Shown here: positions 50,515 through 58,706 of the stretch, in pieces
Layout of the letters: each line of letters begins with the position of its first letter
Numbering within the stretch: the first letter of the stretch is position 1
Source: CAYTGR01 sp964437445
Lineage (GTDB): Bacteria; Chloroflexota; Anaerolineae; B4-G1; SLSP01
Length of the DNA: 64,000 nt
Direction: 5' to 3'
NCBI GenBank assembly: GCA_964437445.1
Contig: CAYTGR010000004.1
Location: forward strand, 62,001 to 126,000
Made by a program: the position numbers and the translations under genes
The notes under the pieces: model-generated
Seen by the model: only the letters and a program-made list of their open reading frames with translations
Told to the model about the DNA's origin: nothing
Databases searched by the model: none

Positions 50515-53500
50515 ATGAAAGCGAAATGGGGTTGGTTGGTGATGGCGTTGTTGCTGGCCGGCGCGTGGTGGGCAGGCTGGTCCTTGACCAGTGCTCCGGC
50601 TCCGGTCCAGGCTTTGCCGGCCGCTGCGCCGATGGCAACCTGGCAGGCGGAGACGAGTTTCGCGTTGCCATTACAGGCTGGTGGTATGGCGACCACTTTC
50701 CCGATCCCTTATTACACCGTGGCTCCGAACGAATTGCCGACGTCTTTGCACATCATGAACGCCGACGTGTTCACCAATTACGTCACCGTCTATTTTTGGA
50801 ACCCGGCCGGTGATCCAATGACATCGTCGCAACGGAGTTATGTGTTGCCTCCCTATAGCACCTTCATCATGTCGGCGCGGGAGATTTCGCAAGCGGTAGC
50901 ACCGACCGGTTTTCTGACCGGCTCGGTCATGGTGGAAGCGCTTTACCCGATCGTCTGTCTGGTCAAAGCCACGCCGGAGTGGGGGCCCAATTATCTGATG
51001 TCCTATTTCCCGGATGAGGGCAGTTACTCTTTGATTTTTCCGTGGGTGCAACAACGGGGCAGCTTCTGGCCGCGGCTTTACTTGCAGATGGTTGACTCTT
51101 TTCAAGTGTTGCCCATTAACATTTACCTGTATGTGAACGGCACGGTACGTTATACGCAGACGATTTCCAATCCTGTACTCCATCAACTGATCCTTTACGA
51201 TCCGGTGGCGGAGGGCCATTTGATGGCCAATGAGACCGCTTACATCAAGGTAGAGTCGTGGGGGGGACGGGTGGTGGGCTATGTGGCGTTAGTGGATCCC
51301 AAGGGGGCTCAGATGGAGGCCTGGCCGGGGCTGCCTTCCAGCTCTCAGCCAATCATGGCCTTACCGCGCCTGGTCGTGGGCGCCGAGCGGCAGAGTAGCG
51401 CCTGGGTGGTGAAAACGTATCCAACAGAGCCTGCGTCCTTGACGCTTATTTATCAGCACCCCAATGGTGAGGCCATTTTGACGGACACGCAGTCTCTCCC
51501 CGGTGACCAACCATTGTCCCTTGTATTGCCGGCAACTCCCTGGCAGGGGAGCTTAGTGCTTTCGGGGACCAGCGAACTCGAATATTTTTATGCCAGTGCT
51601 CTGGAATCCAACCAGGATACCGCGCTTTATCAAGACGTCAGCGGCTACTCTCTGTCTGCCGGTTGGATGAATGACCACTTTTTCCTCCCAGCCATTCATC
51701 GTTATCCTACCCATGCCACGGCTTACTGGGTTTACAACCCCAACTCAGTGGTGGTATCGGCTACCCTGACCCTCTATAATTCTCAGGGGCAGGTGCGCTG
51801 GGTGAATGAGCGCGCACTGCCGGCTCATGGCAGCGTTTGGTGGGACCAGGACGCCATGCCCTGGTTAGGCATGGGCTTTGATGGCGGCGGTGAACTGGTG
51901 GCCGGGGGGGTGGTCCAGGTGGTCGGTTACGAGCGAATTTTGGGCAGCGAACAAAAGCCCCTGGATCCTTACGAATTTGAGAATGATTCGCCCCTGACGG
52001 CTGTGGAATTGCAACCTTCGGTGCCGCTGACCGCTTATCTGGAGTGGTCCTGGGATCGCGATTGGTATGTTTTCACTGTGACGCAGCCCTCCCAGGTCAC
52101 TGTGACGTTGGACCAGCTGCCGGCCGATTACGATCTCTACGTGCTGCCGGATCCAGAATTGTTGCCGGAATTAGGGTTGGGGCAGAACCTGGATTTGTTG
52201 GACGATCCTGTGGACGTGGATGAGCAGGGTAATGTGGGCAGCCTCGCCGGCTGGGGCGCTACGGCGGGTTGGGGGGCAACGGCCGGTTGGGGGGCAACGG
52301 CCGGTTGGGGTGCTACGGCGGGCTGGGGGGCGACGGCCGGGTGGGGTGCCACCTCGGCCAATCCTGTCACCGAAACGGAGACGATCCGGGTGGTCGCGTT
52401 TACGCCGGGTCGTTATTACGTGCTTGTTGTCCCGGCCGCTGCGACGCAGTTCTCCAATCAACCCTACCGGCTGCGGCTGGCTTTGACTCCTTTGCCTGGC
52501 TCGTCCTGCTCGTGGAGTCCGGCGTTCAGTGTCACTGTGGACACTACCCCTTATGTGGGGACCTCGGCGCTGATCAGCGGCCCGCTGACGTTGATTCTGT
52601 ATCACCCGACCCGGTTGGCGCAACAGTATGGGCTGGGTGCTACCAACGACCTGACGCCGGCGCTGCGGGCCCTGGCCGACCATCCCCTGGTGCGCGGCAT
52701 TCTCTACCCGGTGGAGGTTTCGGCCGCTGTGAGTCAGGCGTATGCCCTCTGGTCGGCCCAGTACTGCAATGTCAATCAGGCTAACCTGGTGGTGGAGACT
52801 ATCCGGGCCGCGGTGATTTCACCTACGCTGATGGCAAAACCGACCATCCGCTATATTTTGGTGGTAGGCGATGACGAGCAGGTCCCCCTGTTCCGCCAGC
52901 TGGATTTAGCGCGCATCGCCAACGAACGGGAGTATGCCGGCGGCGCGGCGGTGATAGATTCGGCGCTCCTGGCGGCGACCCAGCGCGGCTTCTACCTGAC
53001 CGACGATGCGTACGGGACCCCGGCCGGCTATGAATTGGGCTGGCGTGGCCGTTATTTCTGGCGTCCTTTGCTTGCCACCGGGCGTTTGGTGGAGTCTCCG
53101 GCAGAGATCAAACAGCAAATAATACAATTCCTCTCCCACCCTCAGCTGCAATCCCAGGATGCATTAGTCACCGGTTATGACTTCCTGACCGATGCTGCTT
53201 ATCAAATCAAGGCGGTATTGTCTGCCATGCAGGGCGTTGGCAGTGTGGATGGGTTGATCGGCGAAACCTGGACGGCATTGGATTTGTACAACGCCTGGCT
53301 GAACCGCCGTAATTCCTCTAACTTCTACGATGCCCCTGATCTGGTTTCCATCAACAGTCACTTTGAACACTGGCGCGCGCTCCCGGCCACAGCCACGGCA
53401 GGGATCTTCACCAACACTTACATCGCGCAGGGTCCGGCATCTCTGAGCGGCACCGTGGCTTGGTCTATGGGATGCCACGCTGGCTACAACGTGCCGGATC

Positions 53501-54687
53501 GGGTTGTAGCTCCCAGACGCGCCGAGACAAGTCCTGATTTCCCGCAGGCGCTGGCGCGGCGGGCGGCGACCTGGATTGCCAACACCGGCTACGGCTACGG
53601 CACCGATGACGGCATTGCCGGCTCCGAGCGGTTGATGCTCTACTTCACCCAGGAATTGGGCCGCGAGCCAGGCGTGGGGGTGGGGGAGGCCCTGCGGCGA
53701 GCCAAACTGCGCTATCTGCGGAATTTGCCCGCCGGCAGCCTGACGGCCTACGACGCCAAATCTATCATGGAATCCACGCTCTACGGCCTGCCGATGTACC
53801 AGATCAAAGTGCCCAATCCCCTGACGACCACGGGGCGTTTCCTGACTACTACCCTGGGGACGGCGCGGTGGGAGGACAACCTCGTGGTGCAGCCTTTGCA
53901 GCTGGAACCTGACTTGCGCCGTAACCAGGGGGCCAATGGTGTTTTCTATACCGTCGGGCCTGAACTGGCGCAAGGTGCGCCGGGACGGCCGCTGTTGCCG
54001 TTTGCTGGGACTGCACTGGCTTCCAATCCGGTGGTTGCCGGAACGCAGGGGGCGGCCCAGATACAGCGTGTGTGGGAGCCTCGTGGGGCCTTGTTGCTCG
54101 CCGGTGACCTGCAATCAAGGAACCAGGATCCGGTGATTGTCCGTCCTGTGACTCATACGGTACAGCCCGAGCCGACGTTGAATCCTAACCTTGGTTGGTT
54201 GCCCACTCGCCCCTTCGTGGTCAATAGCGCTGCCGGTGAGTCGCAGCTGGTCGGCACCTTTGCTCTGTTCAACGCAGCGACCCGCGAGACGCGCTTGCTC
54301 TCAAAAGCTGAGGTGGAGGTCTATTACACCACCCCCGATGACCCGGATCACACCCCGCCCGAAGTGTTGGAGGTGACCTCGGCGCGTGGCACTGGTGGGG
54401 AGGCGACGATCAACGCGATGGTAGTGGACGATGCCGGCCCGGTGACGCGGGTAGTCGTGACATTCATCTCGCCGGGACACATCTGGAGCCGGGACCTGGG
54501 GTTGGATAGTGAGGACCCCAGTGGCTGGCAATGGAGCATCCAGGTTGACCCGCTGGCTTTGAGTACTGATTACCTGATTCAAGGGGTGGATAGCAGCGGG
54601 AATGTGGCCGTAGCAACGGGCCGGGGCAATTTCTTACAGGTTGAGCCGTTAAAGGTTTATTTGCCGCTGGTGTTGCGTGGCTTTTAA
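50515..54687 (+). CDS. Secreted C25/caspase-like cysteine peptidase with PPC domain and GWGATA repeats
   Basis: 1390 residues. Signal peptide (about 1-36), a large beta-rich region (about 37-480), a PPC-type domain (about 490-680, DWYVFTV...ADYDLYVL...GRYYVLVVP), then a clan CD-like domain (about 700-1130). Probable dyad: His949 in NSHFEHW and Cys987 in SMGCHAGYN, as in gingipain (C25) peptidases. A bacterial Ig-like region follows and the protein ends VYLPLVLRGF. Six GWGATA units (579-614) interrupt the PPC domain. ATG 50515 follows GAGGAGGGG. It starts 54 bases after the cyclase gene and could be in the same transcript. Confidence 0.78.
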   Translation: MKAKWGWLVMALLLAGAWWAGWSLTSAPAPVQALPAAAPMATWQAETSFALPLQAGGMATTFPIPYYTVAPNELPTSLHIMNADVFTNYVTVYFWNPAGDPMTSSQRSYVLPPYSTFIMSAREISQAVAPTGFLTGSVMVEALYPIVCLVKATPEWGPNYLMSYFPDEGSYSLIFPWVQQRGSFWPRLYLQMVDSFQVLPINIYLYVNGTVRYTQTISNPVLHQLILYDPVAEGHLMANETAYIKVESWGGRVVGYVALVDPKGAQMEAWPGLPSSSQPIMALPRLVVGAERQSSAWVVKTYPTEPASLTLIYQHPNGEAILTDTQSLPGDQPLSLVLPATPWQGSLVLSGTSELEYFYASALESNQDTALYQDVSGYSLSAGWMNDHFFLPAIHRYPTHATAYWVYNPNSVVVSATLTLYNSQGQVRWVNERALPAHGSVWWDQDAMPWLGMGFDGGGELVAGGVVQVVGYERILGSEQKPLDPYEFENDSPLTAVELQPSVPLTAYLEWSWDRDWYVFTVTQPSQVTVTLDQLPADYDLYVLPDPELLPELGLGQNLDLLDDPVDVDEQGNVGSLAGWGATAGWGATAGWGATAGWGATAGWGATAGWGATSANPVTETETIRVVAFTPGRYYVLVVPAAATQFSNQPYRLRLALTPLPGSSCSWSPAFSVTVDTTPYVGTSALISGPLTLILYHPTRLAQQYGLGATNDLTPALRALADHPLVRGILYPVEVSAAVSQAYALWSAQYCNVNQANLVVETIRAAVISPTLMAKPTIRYILVVGDDEQVPLFRQLDLARIANEREYAGGAAVIDSALLAATQRGFYLTDDAYGTPAGYELGWRGRYFWRPLLATGRLVESPAEIKQQIIQFLSHPQLQSQDALVTGYDFLTDAAYQIKAVLSAMQGVGSVDGLIGETWTALDLYNAWLNRRNSSNFYDAPDLVSINSHFEHWRALPATATAGIFTNTYIAQGPASLSGTVAWSMGCHAGYNVPDRVVAPRRAETSPDFPQALARRAATWIANTGYGYGTDDGIAGSERLMLYFTQELGREPGVGVGEALRRAKLRYLRNLPAGSLTAYDAKSIMESTLYGLPMYQIKVPNPLTTTGRFLTTTLGTARWEDNLVVQPLQLEPDLRRNQGANGVFYTVGPELAQGAPGRPLLPFAGTALASNPVVAGTQGAAQIQRVWEPRGALLLAGDLQSRNQDPVIVRPVTHTVQPEPTLNPNLGWLPTRPFVVNSAAGESQLVGTFALFNAATRETRLLSKAEVEVYYTTPDDPDHTPPEVLEVTSARGTGGEATINAMVVDDAGPVTRVVVTFISPGHIWSRDLGLDSEDPSGWQWSIQVDPLALSTDYLIQGVDSSGNVAVATGRGNFLQVEPLKVYLPLVLRGF
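52249..52356 (+). repeat. Six 18-bp coding repeats (GWGATA)n
   Basis: Six in-phase units encoding GWGATA (the last GWGATS). Units differ at synonymous third positions such as GGC/GGT/GGG and GCT/GCA/GCG/GCC, so the peptide pattern is held constant while the DNA diverges. Confidence 0.9.
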
Positions 54688-54701
54688 GCGACCCCTGATC
54701 A

Positions 54702-54744
54702 CAGACAACGGGCCACGGATTTCAGACCCGTGGCTCGTTGTCTG
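54702..54744. repeat. Inverted repeat after the C25-like gene (family 3-like)
   Basis: CAGACAACGGGCCACGG and CCGTGGCTCGTTGTCTG pair over 17 bases with one mismatch. It lies between convergent genes and may double as a terminator, although no U-tract follows. Confidence 0.6.
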
Positions 54745-54831
54745 GCTTGACAGGTACTTCAAACCTGACCCGCAACGTAGGGCCGGCCCCCAGTGGGGGC
54801 GGGAACCATCAGCGGCTTCACTTACTGCTCA

Positions 54832-55161
54832 CTACTCACCTTTCTCTTTCCCTGCCAGCTGCCGATACTCCTCCCAGGTGATAAACTCCCCGTCCTCAAT
54901 CTCCTGGTTAGTGACGCGATACGCTTCATCAAAGTGGAGCGTGGCATAGATCAGCCGGAAACAGGAGCCGTCCATCACCTCTTTGCGCACGAAGAATCCT
55001 CCGCGCTCAAAATCCCGCGTCAGATCGTTGTGGCGGTCAATGCGCACCCGGACCGGCGCTCCGCAGTGGGTGCATTTCACATAAAAGAAAATGCCGTTGG
55101 GATCACTTGGCTCGTCAGAGGGGGAGCCCAACAAAAACTCGCGTAGTTTTTTCAATACCAT
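54832..55161 (-). CDS. Small CxxC protein, unknown function
   Basis: 109 residues. One CTHC (30-33) in a KCTHCGAPVRVRIDRHNDLT context and one more Cys near 67, enough for a partial zinc knuckle but not a full ribbon. The rest is mixed alpha/beta with an acidic end. AAGGAGCG precedes the ATG. It converges with the C25-like gene and is divergent from glgA. No family recognised. Confidence 0.65.
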   Translation of the reverse strand: MVLKKLREFLLGSPSDEPSDPNGIFFYVKCTHCGAPVRVRIDRHNDLTRDFERGGFFVRKEVMDGSCFRLIYATLHFDEAYRVTNQEIEDGEFITWEEYRQLAGKEKGE

Positions 55162-55445
55162 AACGCTCCTTAACTTAAACAGTGATCGGCGATCACAAAA
55201 ACAGCTTCAGGGGGTATTTCTGCCTGGTGCAAAGTCACCCGGGGTAGCAGGCAAGACCGTCGCTTCATTGTGGGCTGGGATGACCACAGCGACCGAAATC
55301 GGCGATGAAAATGCAGTCGGAATCATAACCATTAACCGCAGATGTGGAAATTTATGTCATGATAATAGCATCACTTGGGGTAGTGTCAAAAAAGAGTTTA
55401 GCTGCATTTGTCCTGGTTCCCCGCTGCGCAAGCCCCGGTCATGCA

Positions 55446-55473
55446 TTGCCCTTTCGGTAAACTACGCTATAAT
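55446..55473 (+). promoter_or_regulatory. Candidate promoter for glgA
   Basis: TTGCCC, 16 bases, TATAAT, about 55 bases before ATG 55531. Otherwise nothing is recognised in 55162-55530. Confidence 0.55.
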
Positions 55474-55530
55474 GGAACTAACATTCCGGCTTGCTGGTGG
55501 CGTGGATTTCAAAGACAGGAGTTTTTCAAA

Positions 55531-56988
55531 ATGGACCAGACGTTAAAGGTGCTCTTCCTGGCAGCGGAAGCTGCGCCTTTTGCCAAAGTCGGTGGCCTGG
55601 CGGATGTAGCCGCAGCGCTCCCCAAGGCCTTGCGGCAGTTGGGGGTGGACGCCAGGTTGATGATTCCCCGCTATGGGGCGATGCGTGGCGAGCAATATGA
55701 TTTCCACCGCCTGGGCGAATTGATCTCCGTGCCGGTGGGGCCAGATTATGAACCGGTGCACTTGCTGGAAGGCCTGGCCCCTGGCGAAGTTCCCCTTTAC
55801 CTGATTTGGGACGAAAAGTACTTCTCTGCGCGCGACAAAATCTACGGCTTCAACGATGACCCACAACGGTTTGTTTTCTTCTCGCGGGCGGTTATCGCGG
55901 CCCTGCGGGCTTTGAACTGGGTGCCGGATGTCATTCATGCTAACGACTGGCATACTGCGCCCGTGCCGGCCTGGCTGGATGTTTGCGGGCGCCGAGATCC
56001 TTTCTACCGCGACATCGTTACCCTCTTCACCATTCATAACCTGGCCTATCAGGGCCTCTGTGGCCGGCTACTGCTCACCTTTGGCCGGATGGAAGAACTG
56101 CCCCATCTGTCGGTGGAACCGCCGGGTCAAGTGAACTGGATGGCGCAGGGCTTGGCGCACGCCGATCTGCTCAGCACCGTCAGCCCGACCTATGCGCGCG
56201 AAATCCTGACCGCTGAAAGCGGGATGGGATTGGAGCCGTTGCTGATTAGCCGCCAGGATCGCCTCTTCGGCGTCCTGAGTGGGATTGATGCCGAGGTCTG
56301 GAACCCCAGCACTGATACCGCGTTAACTCAGGCGTTTGACGTCACCTCCTTGCGCATGAGAGCAGTCAACAAATCTGCCTTGCAACGCGAGATCGGGTTG
56401 CCGGGGCGGACCGAGGTCCCGCTGCTGGGCTGTATCTCGCGCCTGGATGAGATCAAAGGGGTGGATTTGCTGGTGCCGGCCCTGGAGACCCTGTTGCAGC
56501 AACAGGACGTGCAGTTTGTTTTGCTGGGCACGGGTGATCCCCAATATGAGACTGAACTGCGGGCCCTGGCCGAGCGATTCCCGGAATCAGCACGGGTCTT
56601 CATCAAGTTTGACGACCGGCTGGCCCGGCGCATTTACGGTGGGGTTGACCTCTTCCTCGTCCCCAGTCGTTTTGAACCCTGGGGGATGGGGCAGCTGATT
56701 GCCATGCGCTACGGAGCCGTGCCCCTGGTCCGCGCCACCGGTGGTTTGGCGGACACAGTCATAGATGTGGTGGAGCAACCTGCCAGCGGCACCGGTTTTG
56801 TCTTCCGGCCCTATACGGTAGCGGCATTTACGGAGACTTTGGGGCGAGCACTGGCGGCTTTCCGCGACCGGCCTCGCTGGGAGGGTATCCAGCGGCGGGC
56901 CATGGAAAAGGATTTTTCCTGGGAAGCCGCAGCGCGCACTTATATTGATCTTTATCGTCGGGCGCAGGCCTTACATCGCTTGCATTAG
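55531..56988 (+). CDS. glgA: Glycogen synthase GlgA (GT5)
   Basis: 485 residues, standard length. The ADP-glucose-binding KVGGLADV motif (16-23) and HANDWHTAPVPAW lie in the N-terminal domain; the C-terminal GT-B half has RLDEIKGVDLLVPALE, FLVPSRFEPWGMGQL and VRATGGLADTV. It adds glucose from ADP-glucose to alpha-1,4 glucan chains. ATG 55531 is nine bases after AGGAG; a longer reading frame upstream crosses the promoter and was rejected. Followed by two tandem terminators and a GH57 gene, indicating storage-glucan metabolism. Confidence 0.93.
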   Translation: MDQTLKVLFLAAEAAPFAKVGGLADVAAALPKALRQLGVDARLMIPRYGAMRGEQYDFHRLGELISVPVGPDYEPVHLLEGLAPGEVPLYLIWDEKYFSARDKIYGFNDDPQRFVFFSRAVIAALRALNWVPDVIHANDWHTAPVPAWLDVCGRRDPFYRDIVTLFTIHNLAYQGLCGRLLLTFGRMEELPHLSVEPPGQVNWMAQGLAHADLLSTVSPTYAREILTAESGMGLEPLLISRQDRLFGVLSGIDAEVWNPSTDTALTQAFDVTSLRMRAVNKSALQREIGLPGRTEVPLLGCISRLDEIKGVDLLVPALETLLQQQDVQFVLLGTGDPQYETELRALAERFPESARVFIKFDDRLARRIYGGVDLFLVPSRFEPWGMGQLIAMRYGAVPLVRATGGLADTVIDVVEQPASGTGFVFRPYTVAAFTETLGRALAAFRDRPRWEGIQRRAMEKDFSWEAAARTYIDLYRRAQALHRLH

Positions 56989-56994
56989 TTACGC

Positions 56995-57024
56995 AAAGTG
57001 CCGGGCCAAAGCCCGACACTTTTT
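56995..57024 (+). terminator. First intrinsic terminator after glgA
   Basis: AAAGTGCCGGGC/GCCCGACACTTT stem (one G-U) followed by TTTT. Confidence 0.85.
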
Positions 57025-57050
57025 CCTGCAATGGGGGTGGGGGGCTTGGA

Positions 57051-57075
57051 AGGCGCAGCTCCGGCTGCGCCTTTT
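57051..57075 (+). terminator. Second intrinsic terminator after glgA
   Basis: AGGCGCAGC/GCTGCGCCT with a 4-base loop and TTT. It suggests the following GH57 gene needs its own promoter, although none is obvious. Confidence 0.75.
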
Positions 57076-57168
57076 GTTAGCCGGCCTTTTTTGACGGCGG
57101 AGTGCAGTGCGGATGGCCTGGATGAATTTACTAGACATACATCCGATTTTGGCGTGAGGGAGGAGAGT

Positions 57169-58599
57169 GTGGGACAGGAAAAGCCCTTCCTGTGCATTCA
57201 TGGCCATTTCTACCAGCCGCCTCGGGATGATCCTTTCACCGGGGAGTACCGGGACGAGCCGGATGCGGCGCCCTATCGTAACTGGAACGAACGGATCACC
57301 GCGGAATGTTATACGCCCAACGCCCAGGCCGGTAATTTTGCCCGGATCAGTTTCAATATGGGGGGCACTCTGGCCCGGTGGATGAGTGTTTACGCCCCCG
57401 ATACCTACAACCGGATTGTAGCAGATGTGCGGGAGTACCTGCGGCGTTACAACGTCCCGAATGGCGTGGTACAATCTGTCCATCATACCATTCTCCCTTT
57501 GGCGCGTGGCCGCGACAAACGTTGCCAGATTCGGTGGGGGATTGCCAGCTTCCAGCATCGTTTTGGCTATCGGCCCGATGGCCTCTGGCTACCCGAGATG
57601 GCCGTGGATTACCAGACGTTGGAGGCGGTGGCAGAATCAGGCCTCTGGTTTGTGATCCTTTCGGATGAACAGGTGCGGGGTGATTTGTCACTGGGGGCCG
57701 GCCCCTACAAAGTTCGGCTTTCACGCAACCGTTTTATCACCATTTTTGTCCGGGATCGCGGGCTCTCCAACTCCCTCTCATTCAACATGCCGGCGGCTTC
57801 CGAGGCCAGGGAATGGATCAATGGCGCCATGCGTTGGCGCAAGCCGGGTTCGTTGACCTTAATTGCCACTGATGGGGAAACCTTCGGGCACCATCACCGG
57901 CATGGCGTGGATGTGTTGCGCCAGCTGACCACGCCTGACTTCCGGGATGCCTATGAGGTCACTACCCTGGGACACTACCTGCGTGAACATCCGCCAGCGG
58001 TGGAACTGGAGATCGTGGAAAACAGCGCCTGGAGCTGCGCGCACAACCTGGGACGCTGGGCTACCGGCTGTGGTTGTACTGAAGGGTGCGGCTATTGGAA
58101 GGGCGCGTTGCGCCGCGCGCTGGATAATCTGGCGAACGCCATTGACGAAATCTATGCCGATGATGTCCGGCATCGTGATCTGGCCGCCTGGGCGCTGCGG
58201 GATGACTACATTGCGGTCCTGTTGGGCCAGATGACCGGGGCGGATTTTCTTGCCGAGCACCATTTAGGACACCTGTCCACGCTGGCGCAGCAGCGTCTCC
58301 TGCGGCTTTTGGAAGCGCAGATCAATCGCCAGCGCATGTTCGTCAGCTGCGCCTTTTTCTTTGAGGACCTGGAGCGTCTGGAACCGCGTTACGCGGTTGC
58401 CAACGCGGTGCGTGCCGTGGCCCTGACACGCTATGGAACCGGCGACGATCTGACCGATGCGCTGCGCCGTGATTTGAGTATCGCGATCAGCCCGCGCACG
58501 GGACGCACGGGGACCCAAATCCTTGATGAGGTCCTGGCCCGCGCTGAGCTGGGCGAAAGTCCGTTGGGTGGTTCTATGCGCGGAACGCGGTCGGTGTGA
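57169..58599 (+). CDS. GH57 family glycoside hydrolase with DUF3536
   Basis: 476 residues from GTG 57169, set by GGGAGGAG five to seven bases upstream; an ATG-less extension to 56998 runs through the glgA terminators. GH57 motifs: HGHFYQPPR, GLWLPEMAVD (probable nucleophile Glu) and ATDGETFGHHH (probable acid/base Asp). The C-terminal part has NSAWSCAHNLGRWATGCGC of DUF3536. Related proteins are usually longer, so the DUF3536 part may be shortened. Expected role: alpha-glucan cleavage or transfer, in keeping with glgA next door. Confidence 0.88.
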   Translation: MGQEKPFLCIHGHFYQPPRDDPFTGEYRDEPDAAPYRNWNERITAECYTPNAQAGNFARISFNMGGTLARWMSVYAPDTYNRIVADVREYLRRYNVPNGVVQSVHHTILPLARGRDKRCQIRWGIASFQHRFGYRPDGLWLPEMAVDYQTLEAVAESGLWFVILSDEQVRGDLSLGAGPYKVRLSRNRFITIFVRDRGLSNSLSFNMPAASEAREWINGAMRWRKPGSLTLIATDGETFGHHHRHGVDVLRQLTTPDFRDAYEVTTLGHYLREHPPAVELEIVENSAWSCAHNLGRWATGCGCTEGCGYWKGALRRALDNLANAIDEIYADDVRHRDLAAWALRDDYIAVLLGQMTGADFLAEHHLGHLSTLAQQRLLRLLEAQINRQRMFVSCAFFFEDLERLEPRYAVANAVRAVALTRYGTGDDLTDALRRDLSIAISPRTGRTGTQILDEVLARAELGESPLGGSMRGTRSV

Positions 58600-58678
58600 T
58601 TTCGCGTAGTCAAAAAAGCCTTTGTCCAATTTCAGTCCTTTTTTGTTTTCTTGTAAAGAATAAAAGGCTACGCGAAAT
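58599..58678. repeat. Long-range inverted repeat before the GT-C/DUF2298 gene
   Basis: ATTTCGCGTAG (58599-58609) and CTACGCGAAAT (58668-58678) are perfect complements; between them AGCCTTT and AAAGGCT offer alternative pairing, and the loop is T-rich (CCTTTTTTGTTTTC). It lies between the GH57 stop and the next start. Confidence 0.6.
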
Positions 58679-58706
58679 AAATTTCAGCACCGCACTTTGT
58701 CTACCT

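Noticed and set aside
52249..52356. Possible CRISPR-like or minisatellite array
   Set aside because: Units are 18 bp, contiguous with no spacers, in frame, and synonymous in variation: a coding peptide repeat.
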